Both the position numbers and the translations under genes were made by a program. A DNA stretch of 30,410 bases. Source: DAIRDK01 sp035403225 (lineage in GTDB: Bacteria > Bacteroidota > Bacteroidia > Bacteroidales > FEN-979). Below are positions 8,901 to 15,565 of this stretch, in pieces. The stretch spans positions 1 through 30,410 of the forward strand of contig DAONET010000027.1 of assembly GCA_035403225.1 (NCBI GenBank), written 5' to 3'. The notes beneath the pieces were generated by a model, which worked only from the letters and a program-made list of their open reading frames with translations, was not told the DNA's origin and ran no database searches. How positions within the stretch are numbered: position 1 is the first letter of the stretch; the number at the start of each line of letters is the position of its first letter.

Positions 8901-9817
8901 AGTTGGCGGCTGTAATGGACCGGTCCTTCTTTTTTCTGTTCTTTCGCCTTTTCTTCCTTCACCAGCCCCGACCGGCGGAGGATGGCTTTCCCTTTCACGC
9001 TGTTGAGATATCCGGCCAGGAGGTTCGACACATTGAGGAGCAGGTGTACCTCTTCTTCCAGGAAAGGCCCCTCAAAAGAGAGCGGAAAAGCTTTCAGGTA
9101 ATAGACCTCAATGACTCCTTCCTGGTTGTCGATCGTCTCGAAGACCTGACGCTGGAACCATTGGGTGACGCGGAAGTTGGGAGACATCTGTTCGATATTG
9201 CCGTATTTGACGCGGCAGACGGCAAATTCGGGGTATTGCCAGGCCTTGGGCATCATCAGGCAGATCTCGTGCAAGGTCTCTTCGACGGTGGCGCCGGAGC
9301 GAAGGATCCGCGTAGCCTGGTTGATGGCCGACAGCTCTTTGAGCCGTTCATGGGTGATGAACCGTCCCTCTTTCCCCTTGATCCCGTTCAGGTAACCTTC
9401 GATCAGGGTAGCCAGGTTGATGATCAGGTTCCTTTCTTCTGCCAGGAAAGGTCCCTCATCAGCTTTGGGAAAAGGCTGGAGGTAAAAGATCTCGATCGTG
9501 CCCGACAGGCTGTCGATCGACTCAAACGCTTGTTCCATCTTCCATGCCGTCTCGCTGAATCCCGTGCTGGTGAACTCCATGTCGCTGTATCGGATTCGCG
9601 CCACGGTGTGCTCGGGATAATGCCATCCTCCGGGCAGGATCTGACAAACACCTGCCAGCGTTTCGGCGATGGGAAGAGCTTTCTTTAACAGAGCGGAAGT
9701 CTCGTTGATGACAGCCAACTCCTTGAGCCGTTCCCGGTTGTCGGAAACCAGCTTCTCTACGTTTAACTTATCCGGATGATGTCTACCGGAGCCGGCCGGG
9801 TCGTTCGACAATTCCAT
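5945..9817 (-). CDS. Multi-sensor PEP/pyruvate-binding (PPDK N-terminal ATP-grasp) protein with receiver domains
   Basis: This 1290-residue protein starts at ATG 9817. A TTG 57 bp upstream also keeps the frame open, but a consensus promoter lies inside that stretch, so the ATG is preferred. Residues about 20-145 and 150-275 are two copies of one sensor module: RLKEL(A/S)(V/I)N, W-x-YPE, then EGPFL near the end of each. This module is known in front of histidine kinases. Residues about 331-470 look like a degenerate receiver (ILLVANLYDAYS, with IIMMGTD where the phospho-Asp should be). Residues about 477-625 form a second receiver that keeps its acidic pair (LLVEDDP), Asp (LISDVKF), Ser (VLQSSN) and Lys (FINKNS). 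From about 735 comes a PPDK/PEP-synthase ATP-grasp domain (GALGGKGRGL, IRSSGLFEDS, FAGIFET). The phospho-His swivel domain and PEP-binding barrel of real PEP synthases are absent. It is probably a signalling or regulatory protein rather than a PEP synthase; its substrate is unknown. Confidence 0.88.
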   Translation of the reverse strand: MELSNDPAGSGRHHPDKLNVEKLVSDNRERLKELAVINETSALLKKALPIAETLAGVCQILPGGWHYPEHTVARIRYSDMEFTSTGFSETAWKMEQAFESIDSLSGTIEIFYLQPFPKADEGPFLAEERNLIINLATLIEGYLNGIKGKEGRFITHERLKELSAINQATRILRSGATVEETLHEICLMMPKAWQYPEFAVCRVKYGNIEQMSPNFRVTQWFQRQVFETIDNQEGVIEVYYLKAFPLSFEGPFLEEEVHLLLNVSNLLAGYLNSVKGKAILRRSGLVKEEKAKEQKKEGPVHYSRQLLQTFLNRTNVNRDLYHDLMPFKVKEILLVANLYDAYSIEKEGRFSEHVLGEYYSLSLSSMPRITGVSTKDEVMEQLNLKHYDLVIIMMGTDKQFPVELSSAIKTIFQYIPVFLLLNSNTDAALFREDQEKLTWIDRIFVWNGDSKIFFAMINYLEDKINVENDTDLGMVRVILLVEDDPQYYSLYLPNLYNIVLEQTKHIIEDVTTDELYRILRLKARPKILLASTYEEAVYIFNRYKDFMLCLISDVKFNKDGKLDENAGFRLVKQMRKEIKELPIVLQSSNDNNAEKAYELKVSFINKNSDTLLMDFKSFITHYLGFGNFIYRDTEGRQIAEARSLKEFEDLLKTIPEESLLYHAKKDHFSLWLMARGEIQAAKIINPAKVTDFRDPASLREYLINVIRQFRNEQNTGKVIPFEESAIRDEKNILLLTEGALGGKGRGLSFINTLIYNYDFEQHLPNIHIRTPKTSIIGTDEFEYFLDRNKLREKVVRENDYQTIRRWFIQGKLTETLIRKLKMIIRHIDKPLAIRSSGLFEDSLNQPFAGIFETYLIPNNHPDQVIRLEQLMDAVKLVYASVYSNVAKGYVEAVHYRIEQEKMAVVIQEVVGSRYDDVYYPHISGVAQSFNYYPFAHMKPEEGFAVIAMGLGRYVVEGEKAFRFSPMYPNLEINTPKDQYKGSQVHFYAVDLNKKDLNLLEGEEAGLRKLDIWEAENHGTLKHCASVYSAENNRIIAGLGQPGPRVINFADILKYNYIPLAKTIEVVLDVVKEAIGSPVEIEFAVDLNKDQEYKATFYLLQIKPLIGNASDYEVDMNTIDPDTILLYAEKEMGNGIVEDIHDVVFVDPDTFDKSQTMEMAAEMDRINRQMIEQNRRYVLIGPGRWGTRDRWIGVPVAWPQISFARVIVETSLEGFPLDASSGSHFFHNVTSMNVGYFCVQPELSGSFIRYDILKQQSDISKTAYFTIAHFEKPLTIRMDGKKRISVITWQT

Positions 9818-9839
9818 GAGTCGGGCTGGATGATCGTAC

Positions 9840-9847
9840 CAAAAATA
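9840..9847 (-). promoter_or_regulatory. Bacteroidota -7 element TATTTTTG for the sensor/PPDK-led operon
   Basis: TATTTTTG on the minus strand matches TAnnTTTG exactly and ends 22 nt before the ATG at 9817. Transcription would begin around 9830-9835, downstream of the alternative TTG start, which supports the ATG as the real start. No clear -33 TTTG was assigned. Confidence 0.55.
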
Positions 9848-9914
9848 ACACAAACTTCTCTCAATTACACACAAACATGACAGATTATTAGCGATTTAAG
9901 TAATATCCTTATAT

Positions 9915-9930
9915 GTATATCAGTATATCA
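9915..9930. repeat. Tandem direct repeat of 8 bp (GTATATCA x2)
   Basis: Two exact adjacent copies of GTATATCA (9915-9922 and 9923-9930) lie in the AT-rich gap between the divergent sensor/PPDK operon and gdhA. Tandem octamers here could be a regulator site, but AT-rich DNA gives such repeats by chance. Confidence 0.4.
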
Positions 9931-9943
9931 CGTACATTTATTA

Positions 9944-9963
9944 AGAATAATTCTTATTATTCT
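9944..9963. repeat. Perfect 8-bp inverted repeat upstream of gdhA
   Basis: AGAATAAT (9944-9951), 4-nt spacer TCTT, ATTATTCT (9956-9963). It lies about 107 bp before the gdhA start codon and 97 bp behind the minus-strand -7 element. It may be an operator for one or both divergent units. AT-only composition makes chance occurrence possible. Nothing else recognisable fills the rest of the gap (9848-10005). Confidence 0.4.
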
Positions 9964-10005
9964 GATTTAAAGCTATTTATAATGATCTATTTCCGATTTT
10001 ATCTC

Positions 10006-10047
10006 TTGACATGCTCCTATTTTTATATATCATTGTGAAAATTTTTG
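10006..10047 (+). promoter_or_regulatory. Candidate gdhA promoter (TTGACA ... AATTTTTG)
   Basis: AATTTTTG (10040-10047) is one mismatch from TAnnTTTG and ends 22 nt before the gdhA ATG. TTGACA at 10006-10011 is a possible -33 element, but the 28-bp spacing is longer than usual, so only the -7 part is moderately supported. Confidence 0.4.
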
Positions 10048-10069
10048 CACGAACACAAATCCACACCTT

Positions 10070-11422
10070 ATGTCACAGATGCAGAAAATGGTCGATGATT
10101 TCATGGCGCATCTCATCGCCAGAAATCCCGGTGAAACAGAATTTCACCAGGCCGTCAAGGAAGTAGCGGAATCGTTGGTTCCGTTTATCGAAGAGAATCC
10201 CAAATACAAGGCCGCGAAAATACTGGAGCGGATTGCCGAGCCTGAGCGGGTGATCCTGTTCCGGGTGCCGTGGCAGGACGACAACGGGGAGATCCGGATC
10301 AACAAAGGGTATCGTATTGAAATGAACAGCGCCATCGGGCCATACAAAGGCGGCATTCGTTTTCACCCTACCGTTAACCTGGGCATCCTGAAGTTTCTGG
10401 CTTTCGAGCAGGTATTCAAGAACAGTCTGACGACGCTCCCCATGGGTGGAGGCAAAGGCGGCAGTGATTTTGATCCGAAGGGCAAGACCGAGAACGAGGT
10501 GATGCGTTTCTGCCAGAGTTTCATGACGGAGCTGCAACGCCACATTGGTCCCGACACCGACGTTCCGGCCGGCGACATCGGGGTTGGCGGCCGGGAGATC
10601 GGGTTCATGTTCGGACAATACAAGCGGCTGCGTAATGAATTCACGGGCGTGCTGACCGGGAAAGGGCTCGAATGGGGCGGTTCCCTGGTCCGTCCGGAAG
10701 CAACCGGTTACGGGGCCGTCTATTTTGCCTCCGAGATGCTGAAGACCCGTGGCATAGATATGAAGGGCAAGATCTGCCTGGTTTCAGGTTCCGGCAATGT
10801 AGCGCAATATGCCACCGAAAAAGCCACCGATTTAGGCGGTAAGGTCGTCACCCTCTCCGATTCCGAAGGATACATCCACGATCCGAAGGGAATTGACAAG
10901 GAGAAGCTGGCCTATGTCAAACATCTTAAAAACATACAGCGCGGACGCATTAAGGAGTATTGCGACAAGTATCCCGAAGCCAAATTTTTCCCCGAGAAGC
11001 GACCCTGGGAGGTCAAAGCCGACATCGCCCTGCCCAGCGCCACGCAAAACGAGATCGACGGCAACGAAGCGAGAATGCTGGTATCCAACGGCTGTATCCT
11101 GGTCAGTGAAGGCGCCAACATGCCATCCACACCCGAAGCCATCGGGGTCTATCTGGAAAAGAAGATTCTGTACGGGCCCGGCAAGGCCGCCAATGCCGGC
11201 GGGGTAGCCACCTCAGGGCTGGAAATGTCACAGAACTCCATGCGTATCAGCTGGTCGCGGGAAGAGGTAGACGAGAAACTTCACAATATCATGATCAATA
11301 TTCACAAGAATTGTGTGAAATGGGGGACCGAATCCGACGGATTCATCAACTACCTGAAAGGAGCCAATATCGGAGGATTTGTGAAGGTGGCCGATGCCAT
11401 GCTGGCGCAAGGACTTGTCTAG
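10070..11422 (+). CDS. gdhA: Glutamate dehydrogenase, hexameric, probably NADP-dependent
   Basis: This 450-residue enzyme interconverts 2-oxoglutarate plus ammonium and glutamate in the cytoplasm. The glutamate-binding segment PYKGGIRFHP (91-100) and the catalytic-lysine segment GGGKGGSDFDPKG (126-138) are intact, followed by PAGDIGVGGREIG. The nucleotide-binding domain has GSGNVAQYA near 240, followed by LSDSEG at the second strand, where a Ser-containing motif is typical of NADP-type bacterial enzymes. The length matches the family (about 445-450). The ATG at 10070 is the only start consistent with the N-terminus. It stands alone, divergent from the redox operon and convergent with the GT87-like gene, and ends at a strong hairpin terminator. 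NADP rather than NAD use is inferred from the motif only. Confidence 0.96.
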   Translation: MSQMQKMVDDFMAHLIARNPGETEFHQAVKEVAESLVPFIEENPKYKAAKILERIAEPERVILFRVPWQDDNGEIRINKGYRIEMNSAIGPYKGGIRFHPTVNLGILKFLAFEQVFKNSLTTLPMGGGKGGSDFDPKGKTENEVMRFCQSFMTELQRHIGPDTDVPAGDIGVGGREIGFMFGQYKRLRNEFTGVLTGKGLEWGGSLVRPEATGYGAVYFASEMLKTRGIDMKGKICLVSGSGNVAQYATEKATDLGGKVVTLSDSEGYIHDPKGIDKEKLAYVKHLKNIQRGRIKEYCDKYPEAKFFPEKRPWEVKADIALPSATQNEIDGNEARMLVSNGCILVSEGANMPSTPEAIGVYLEKKILYGPGKAANAGGVATSGLEMSQNSMRISWSREEVDEKLHNIMINIHKNCVKWGTESDGFINYLKGANIGGFVKVADAMLAQGLV

Positions 11423-11431
11423 TATGGTATG

Positions 11432-12733
11432 TTATTTTGTTTGGGGAAAAGGGGCTGCGCAAGCGGCCTCTTTTTTTTCACCCGCTTCCGGGCGGAACAT
11501 CCACAATACCGGGATGATCAGCAGTGTCCCCCAGGTTATCATCTTATAATACTGAGCGACCATGAAAAAATGCTTGCCGATGAACAGGTTGGTAGTGAGC
11601 ACCAGCAACACGAACGAAACGGACATCAGGATAAGGGATGCCCGTTTCCGCCGGATGTCGCCACCCGGATGACGGAATAATCCGATCATGCCTGCTATGA
11701 TCCAGGCGATGGCGGGCGCCAGAAAGATAAAGGCATATTTTTGCTGATGAGGGAACACGAGCGGGGTGATCAGGAGGATGTATGACAGCTCATAAAACAT
11801 CCGTTGGTCGGTCTCTCCTTTGAACCAGGGCTTCTTCAGGAAAGCGAAGGTCAGCAGGATAAAGAAAGCCCTGGTAATATTCAGGAGGATGCGTACTCCT
11901 GTCGTGCTGAGATCCATGATGTTCCTTTTCAGATCCAGATCATAGTAAGAAGAAGGGGCGCCAAAATAGGCCGGGATGAGCGCCGACAGGCTGTGAACGC
12001 CTTCCCCGGAGGAATTCTGGTGTGCCACGAACTCCGGGTTGGAAGGATTGATGACCGTCCACCATTCCTGCATCGTCTCGTTAAACTTACCGGGGCCAAG
12101 GTATATCACCGGCAGAAAAGTAAAGACCACCACAAAAATCAGGGTGAGCGCCGTGGCTTTAAACTTTCCCCGCATCACCAGGTAAGGGACCATGACCAGC
12201 GGCAATAACTTGATACAGATACCCAGGGCGATCAGCATGGAACCACCGAAGTTGTGCGATCGTGTTATCAGGAGGAACCCTTCGAGGCACAGATACAGCA
12301 ACACAATGGTCATCTGCATCATATCAAAATTATAGAGGATGTACCGGAAAGAAAAGAGCAGCAGGAAGAAAGTGAAGACCAGTGTTTCGGCCGCCGACAT
12401 GACTTTTATTTTCAGAAAAGAAGAAATAATGCCATAAATACGGTACAGCAGGAAGAGATCCAGCAGCACCCAGCAGGTATAAATGAATTTGACGGGAAAG
12501 TAGGTGAACGGGACCAGTATCCCGGCGAAGAACGGGGAATAGGAATAGTTCAGGAACGTCCCGGCCCCTGTGAAGATGGGGGTATGGTACACCGCCTGAC
12601 CGTTTCGCAATAACTCGCCCGCGTTCAGGTAAATGATCATGTCCCCGCCATTCCCCAGCCATGCTTCTTTCATCCCATAAATGAGAAGCAGGAATCCGGC
12701 AATGACGAGGAGACATTTCTCCTCGTGTTTCAT
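11432..12733 (-). CDS. Polytopic membrane protein, glycosyltransferase 87 (DUF2029)-like
   Basis: This 433-residue protein has about nine or ten hydrophobic segments, starting with LLVIAGFLLLIYGMK. GT87/DUF2029 proteins are polytopic transferases that use polyprenyl-phosphate sugars. The features seen here are the early loop GDMIIYLNAGELL, followed by YSYSPFFAGILVPFTYFP and further on GICIKLLPLVMVPYL with a Lys after the hydrophobic run. The start codon overlaps the stop of the DUF4340 gene by 4 bp (ATGA), so the two are translationally linked. It is the last gene of the gldF operon. Its final about 15 codons carry the gdhA terminator, giving an Ala/Lys/Glu-rich, probably disposable tail. The sugar and acceptor cannot be told from sequence. 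Confidence 0.75.
   Translation of the reverse strand: MKHEEKCLLVIAGFLLLIYGMKEAWLGNGGDMIIYLNAGELLRNGQAVYHTPIFTGAGTFLNYSYSPFFAGILVPFTYFPVKFIYTCWVLLDLFLLYRIYGIISSFLKIKVMSAAETLVFTFFLLLFSFRYILYNFDMMQMTIVLLYLCLEGFLLITRSHNFGGSMLIALGICIKLLPLVMVPYLVMRGKFKATALTLIFVVVFTFLPVIYLGPGKFNETMQEWWTVINPSNPEFVAHQNSSGEGVHSLSALIPAYFGAPSSYYDLDLKRNIMDLSTTGVRILLNITRAFFILLTFAFLKKPWFKGETDQRMFYELSYILLITPLVFPHQQKYAFIFLAPAIAWIIAGMIGLFRHPGGDIRRKRASLILMSVSFVLLVLTTNLFIGKHFFMVAQYYKMITWGTLLIIPVLWMFRPEAGEKKEAACAAPFPQTK
11447..11478 (+). terminator. Intrinsic terminator of gdhA, inside the 3' coding end of the convergent gene
   Basis: GGGGCTGC (11451-11458), tetraloop GCAA, then GCGGCCTC (11463-11470) form an 8-bp stem with two G-U pairs. 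It is flanked by AAAA on the left and eight T on the right, so the stem can extend into A-U pairs. It starts 24 nt after the gdhA stop and lies fully within codons of the gene at 11432-12733. Confidence 0.75.
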
Positions 12734-13776
12734 TTCAGGAAGAATGATTTGGGTCGCAGGACGCGGTCAAAAACAAAGAACTGAGCCAGCACCAGGTCCT
12801 TATCGTCATTGATCAGGGCATAGAAACGATCCATATCAAACGGTACCGGTTTGCCATTCATATCGGTTTCTCCGGCGGTAGCAGGCCGGCGGAAGGTCTT
12901 GATCACGGTGGTGATCCCTGCTGTATCGGTCACAGAGATATTTACGAAGGGAGGCAGGCTCAATATCGAATCCTTGCGAACTTTATCCAGGTCATCCAGT
13001 AAAACCTCATAATTCAGGTTCCGGAAGCCATTCAGGAAGTTGATCAGGGCGAGGGTATCCACATGCCCCGGCACCGGCCGTTCGTCAGGATAGCTAAGCA
13101 GGGAGACGGACTGTTTGGAGTTCCGGATGATGTACGACTCGGCCGGAGCTTCCGGTATCTCTACCTTCACCATGGTGATCTCGGTGAGGGTGCGCTTGAT
13201 CACGGTATAATCCCTCCAGTATTTTTCAATCGGCATATAACGCGGGTTGACGATTCCACGGAAGCCGGGAAGGCGCACGGCAAAAGGTTCATCGGAACCC
13301 TCCATGAGGAAATACGACCCGCGGTTATTCGGGGTGGCGCCGCCTACATAATACACTTTCATTTTCTTCTCGTGCGGGAAGAGGCGAAGACCGAACAGGT
13401 CGATCCGGTATGCCTGCTTATAGATCTCCACCTTCACCGAGTTCGCCGCCATTTGCCGGATCACTCCATTGCGCGCCGCCTTGCCGACCGGCATTGACAC
13501 TTCGAGGTCCTGCATGGTCTGCAGCAGCATGCTGATGTTAAAAGGCGAAGCCTCGTACTTCCCGTTCACGATCCAGTGTCCGGGACTTTTACGGGCCAGG
13601 GTCAGGGTGTTGTTATTCTTGTCTGCCATGAAGATGCGCGTCACCATCGAGGTGTCATTCACCGCGAAGTCACTCGATTTCCCGCTCAGTGTCGAGGTGG
13701 TATAGGTCATGATCAACACAACGGCGACGATGGCCAGGATCAGTACCCCGAGAAATATATAGACATTCTTTTTCAT
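12730..13776 (-). CDS. DUF4340 domain protein, single N-terminal membrane anchor
   Basis: This 348-residue protein starts at the ATG (MKKNVYIFLGVL) right after the gldG stop. An ATG 15 bp further upstream (MILNK) is possible but would overlap gldG by 14 bp. One N-terminal transmembrane helix (about residues 5-25) is followed by a soluble extracytoplasmic part with the DUF4340 pattern: a short repeated beta layout around W-x-V-N-G-K-Y and later SYIIRNSKQSVSL. DUF4340 genes are often found beside ABC-2 permease and GldG-like genes, which is exactly the context here. The molecular function is unknown; a role as an accessory to the GldF/GldG transporter is inferred from position. Confidence 0.8.
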   Translation of the reverse strand: MKKNVYIFLGVLILAIVAVVLIMTYTTSTLSGKSSDFAVNDTSMVTRIFMADKNNNTLTLARKSPGHWIVNGKYEASPFNISMLLQTMQDLEVSMPVGKAARNGVIRQMAANSVKVEIYKQAYRIDLFGLRLFPHEKKMKVYYVGGATPNNRGSYFLMEGSDEPFAVRLPGFRGIVNPRYMPIEKYWRDYTVIKRTLTEITMVKVEIPEAPAESYIIRNSKQSVSLLSYPDERPVPGHVDTLALINFLNGFRNLNYEVLLDDLDKVRKDSILSLPPFVNISVTDTAGITTVIKTFRRPATAGETDMNGKPVPFDMDRFYALINDDKDLVLAQFFVFDRVLRPKSFFLK

Positions 13777-13777
13777 T

Positions 13778-15547
13778 TTATTTAGAATCATTTAAAGTAA
13801 GATGATGCTTCGGTGCGTATTTTCTGCGTCGGATCCAGAGTTTCACGAACCCGAAAATGCCGATGATCAGCAGAGGTCCGAAGATGTTGAGTAGTTGCCA
13901 GTAGATTTTTTCATCGGTGAGACGGGCGGTATCGAGCTGGCGGAGTTTCAGCTCGCGTGATCTCACGGAGATCAGGCCCGAGTCATCGGTCAGGTAATTC
14001 ATCACATTCATGAGGAGGTCCTTGTTACCAAAGGTTTCGCGTGTATACTGGTCAAATCCGAGGGGCAGCGGGTATCCGTCGCGGTAATGGAACTGGTTTT
14101 TCGCGACATCTCCATCGGCGATCACGACCATTTTCGTTGGTTTGCTCTTTTCGCGGAATCCCAGGGCCTGGTTTTGGGCCAGTTCAGGGGGAATGCGGAA
14201 CTGGAATGCGGAAGTGAACGATCCTTCCAGCAACACTGCCACGGGTTGTGGCCCCTGGCTGAACTGTTCCCGGTCAGGTTCCTTACTTAATATCTGCAGG
14301 TCGATGAGGGCCGGCACATTGACGGTCCTGGAATAGGGCGAGGTCGTCAGCAGGATGGTCTTCTTGATCCCGGGCACCTCCACCGTGTCGGCCACGCTGA
14401 CAAACTCCGTTTTGATGGCATTCAGTCCGTTCACGATGGGATGTCCCTGTACCGGCGTTGCCAGCGGGAAGAAGTACCAGGGGAAAAACTCGATCTGTGG
14501 CTGGTTGCCGATCATGCCGGTGGTCAACGGGATCTTGAGGGAATAAAGGTCCATCACCAGGCTGGTGCTGAGCCGCACCCCATAACTGAAGAGCATATCC
14601 TCGAGGTTGATGTCGTTGGCGATGCCCATGGTGGTGTTGTATTTCTCCAGGCTGTCCATGCTGGCGAACACAGGGTCAATGAGCCAAAGCACGCGTCCGC
14701 CGCGCATGATGAACTGGTCGATGAGGAATTTGTCCTTTTCATCAAAAGGTTTCACCGGTTTATCGATAATGATCGCTTTGTATTTGTTCACCAGCGGTTC
14801 GTGGACGGTGTCTCCTTTCAGCCGGATGGCCAGGCTGTTGATCTGCTGGCCGATGGTAACCCGGTCGACCTGGTAATACTCGAGCATGGACTGCTCCAGG
14901 TCGATGGTTTCTGCCTTGCTGAGTTCACCCTGACCTTCGATGATCGCGACGGCAGGTTTGATTTTGGTAGTGAGTTTCTCGATAGCCGATGCCAGGTTGT
15001 ATTCGAGGGCCTGGATGGAATTGTTCAGCACCTTCTCGGAATTCACATTCAGTTGGGACATCAGCAATTGGACGGGCACCTCCCGACCTTTGTAGGAGAC
15101 GATGGCGCCGGGGAAAATGATCAGCTGGCGGGACTCCCCTTTCTGATTCAATCGCAGGTCGGTGGGTTGAAGTCCTTGTTCGACCAGTTGTTTATACACT
15201 TCGTTGCGTTCGCTTGCTTTGGGGTTTTCCGAAGGGTTGACGAACTCGAATTGGATGTCGCTGTTGTATGCCCGGAATTCATCGAGCATTTCGCGGGTCT
15301 CATTGGCCAGCCGGCGAAATCCGGGTGGCAGGTCTCCTTCAAGGTAGACTTTGAAGAAGACGATATCGTCGGTTTTCTTCAACAGATCCCGGGTGGCAGG
15401 TGACAGCGAGTATCTTTTCTCAGCGGTGAGGTCAAACCGGGTAAATACGAAGGAAGAGATAATGTTCAGGAGCAGGATGGCAGCAACTCCGAGGAGGAGC
15501 CAGCCGATGTTGCTGCGTTTTATGTTTCGTTTTTCACTTTTCGCCAT
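13778..15547 (-). CDS. gldG: GldG, gliding-motility ABC transporter-associated protein
   Basis: This 589-residue protein has one N-terminal membrane helix (about 15-35), followed by the typical FTRFDLTAEKRYSLSPATRDLLKK start of the periplasmic region. A large soluble domain follows, including a segment with MRGGRVLWLIDPV and a late VVIADGDVAKNQ. A C-terminal helix (LLNIFGPLLIIGIFGFVKLW) ends in a basic tail. In Flavobacterium, GldA, GldF and GldG form an ABC transporter needed for gliding. Many non-gliding Bacteroidota also have gldF and gldG. It starts 18 bp after gldF and is followed by the DUF4340 gene with 1 bp between. Confidence 0.92.
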   Translation of the reverse strand: MAKSEKRNIKRSNIGWLLLGVAAILLLNIISSFVFTRFDLTAEKRYSLSPATRDLLKKTDDIVFFKVYLEGDLPPGFRRLANETREMLDEFRAYNSDIQFEFVNPSENPKASERNEVYKQLVEQGLQPTDLRLNQKGESRQLIIFPGAIVSYKGREVPVQLLMSQLNVNSEKVLNNSIQALEYNLASAIEKLTTKIKPAVAIIEGQGELSKAETIDLEQSMLEYYQVDRVTIGQQINSLAIRLKGDTVHEPLVNKYKAIIIDKPVKPFDEKDKFLIDQFIMRGGRVLWLIDPVFASMDSLEKYNTTMGIANDINLEDMLFSYGVRLSTSLVMDLYSLKIPLTTGMIGNQPQIEFFPWYFFPLATPVQGHPIVNGLNAIKTEFVSVADTVEVPGIKKTILLTTSPYSRTVNVPALIDLQILSKEPDREQFSQGPQPVAVLLEGSFTSAFQFRIPPELAQNQALGFREKSKPTKMVVIADGDVAKNQFHYRDGYPLPLGFDQYTRETFGNKDLLMNVMNYLTDDSGLISVRSRELKLRQLDTARLTDEKIYWQLLNIFGPLLIIGIFGFVKLWIRRRKYAPKHHLTLNDSK

Positions 15548-15565
15548 ACGTCGTTGCAGTTTGGG

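Noticed and set aside
8303..9688. 461-codon open frame on the plus strand opposite the sensor/PPDK gene
   Set aside because: His/Asp/Phe-rich composition typical of antisense frames, no recognisable domain, and strong domain support on the minus strand.
5945..9817. Annotation as PEP synthase or pyruvate phosphate dikinase
   Set aside because: Only the ATP-grasp part is recognised. The phospho-His and PEP-binding domains required for that reaction were not seen.
14441..15403. 320-codon plus-strand open frame opposite gldG
   Set aside because: GldG is a clear family member; the antisense frame has biased composition and no motif.
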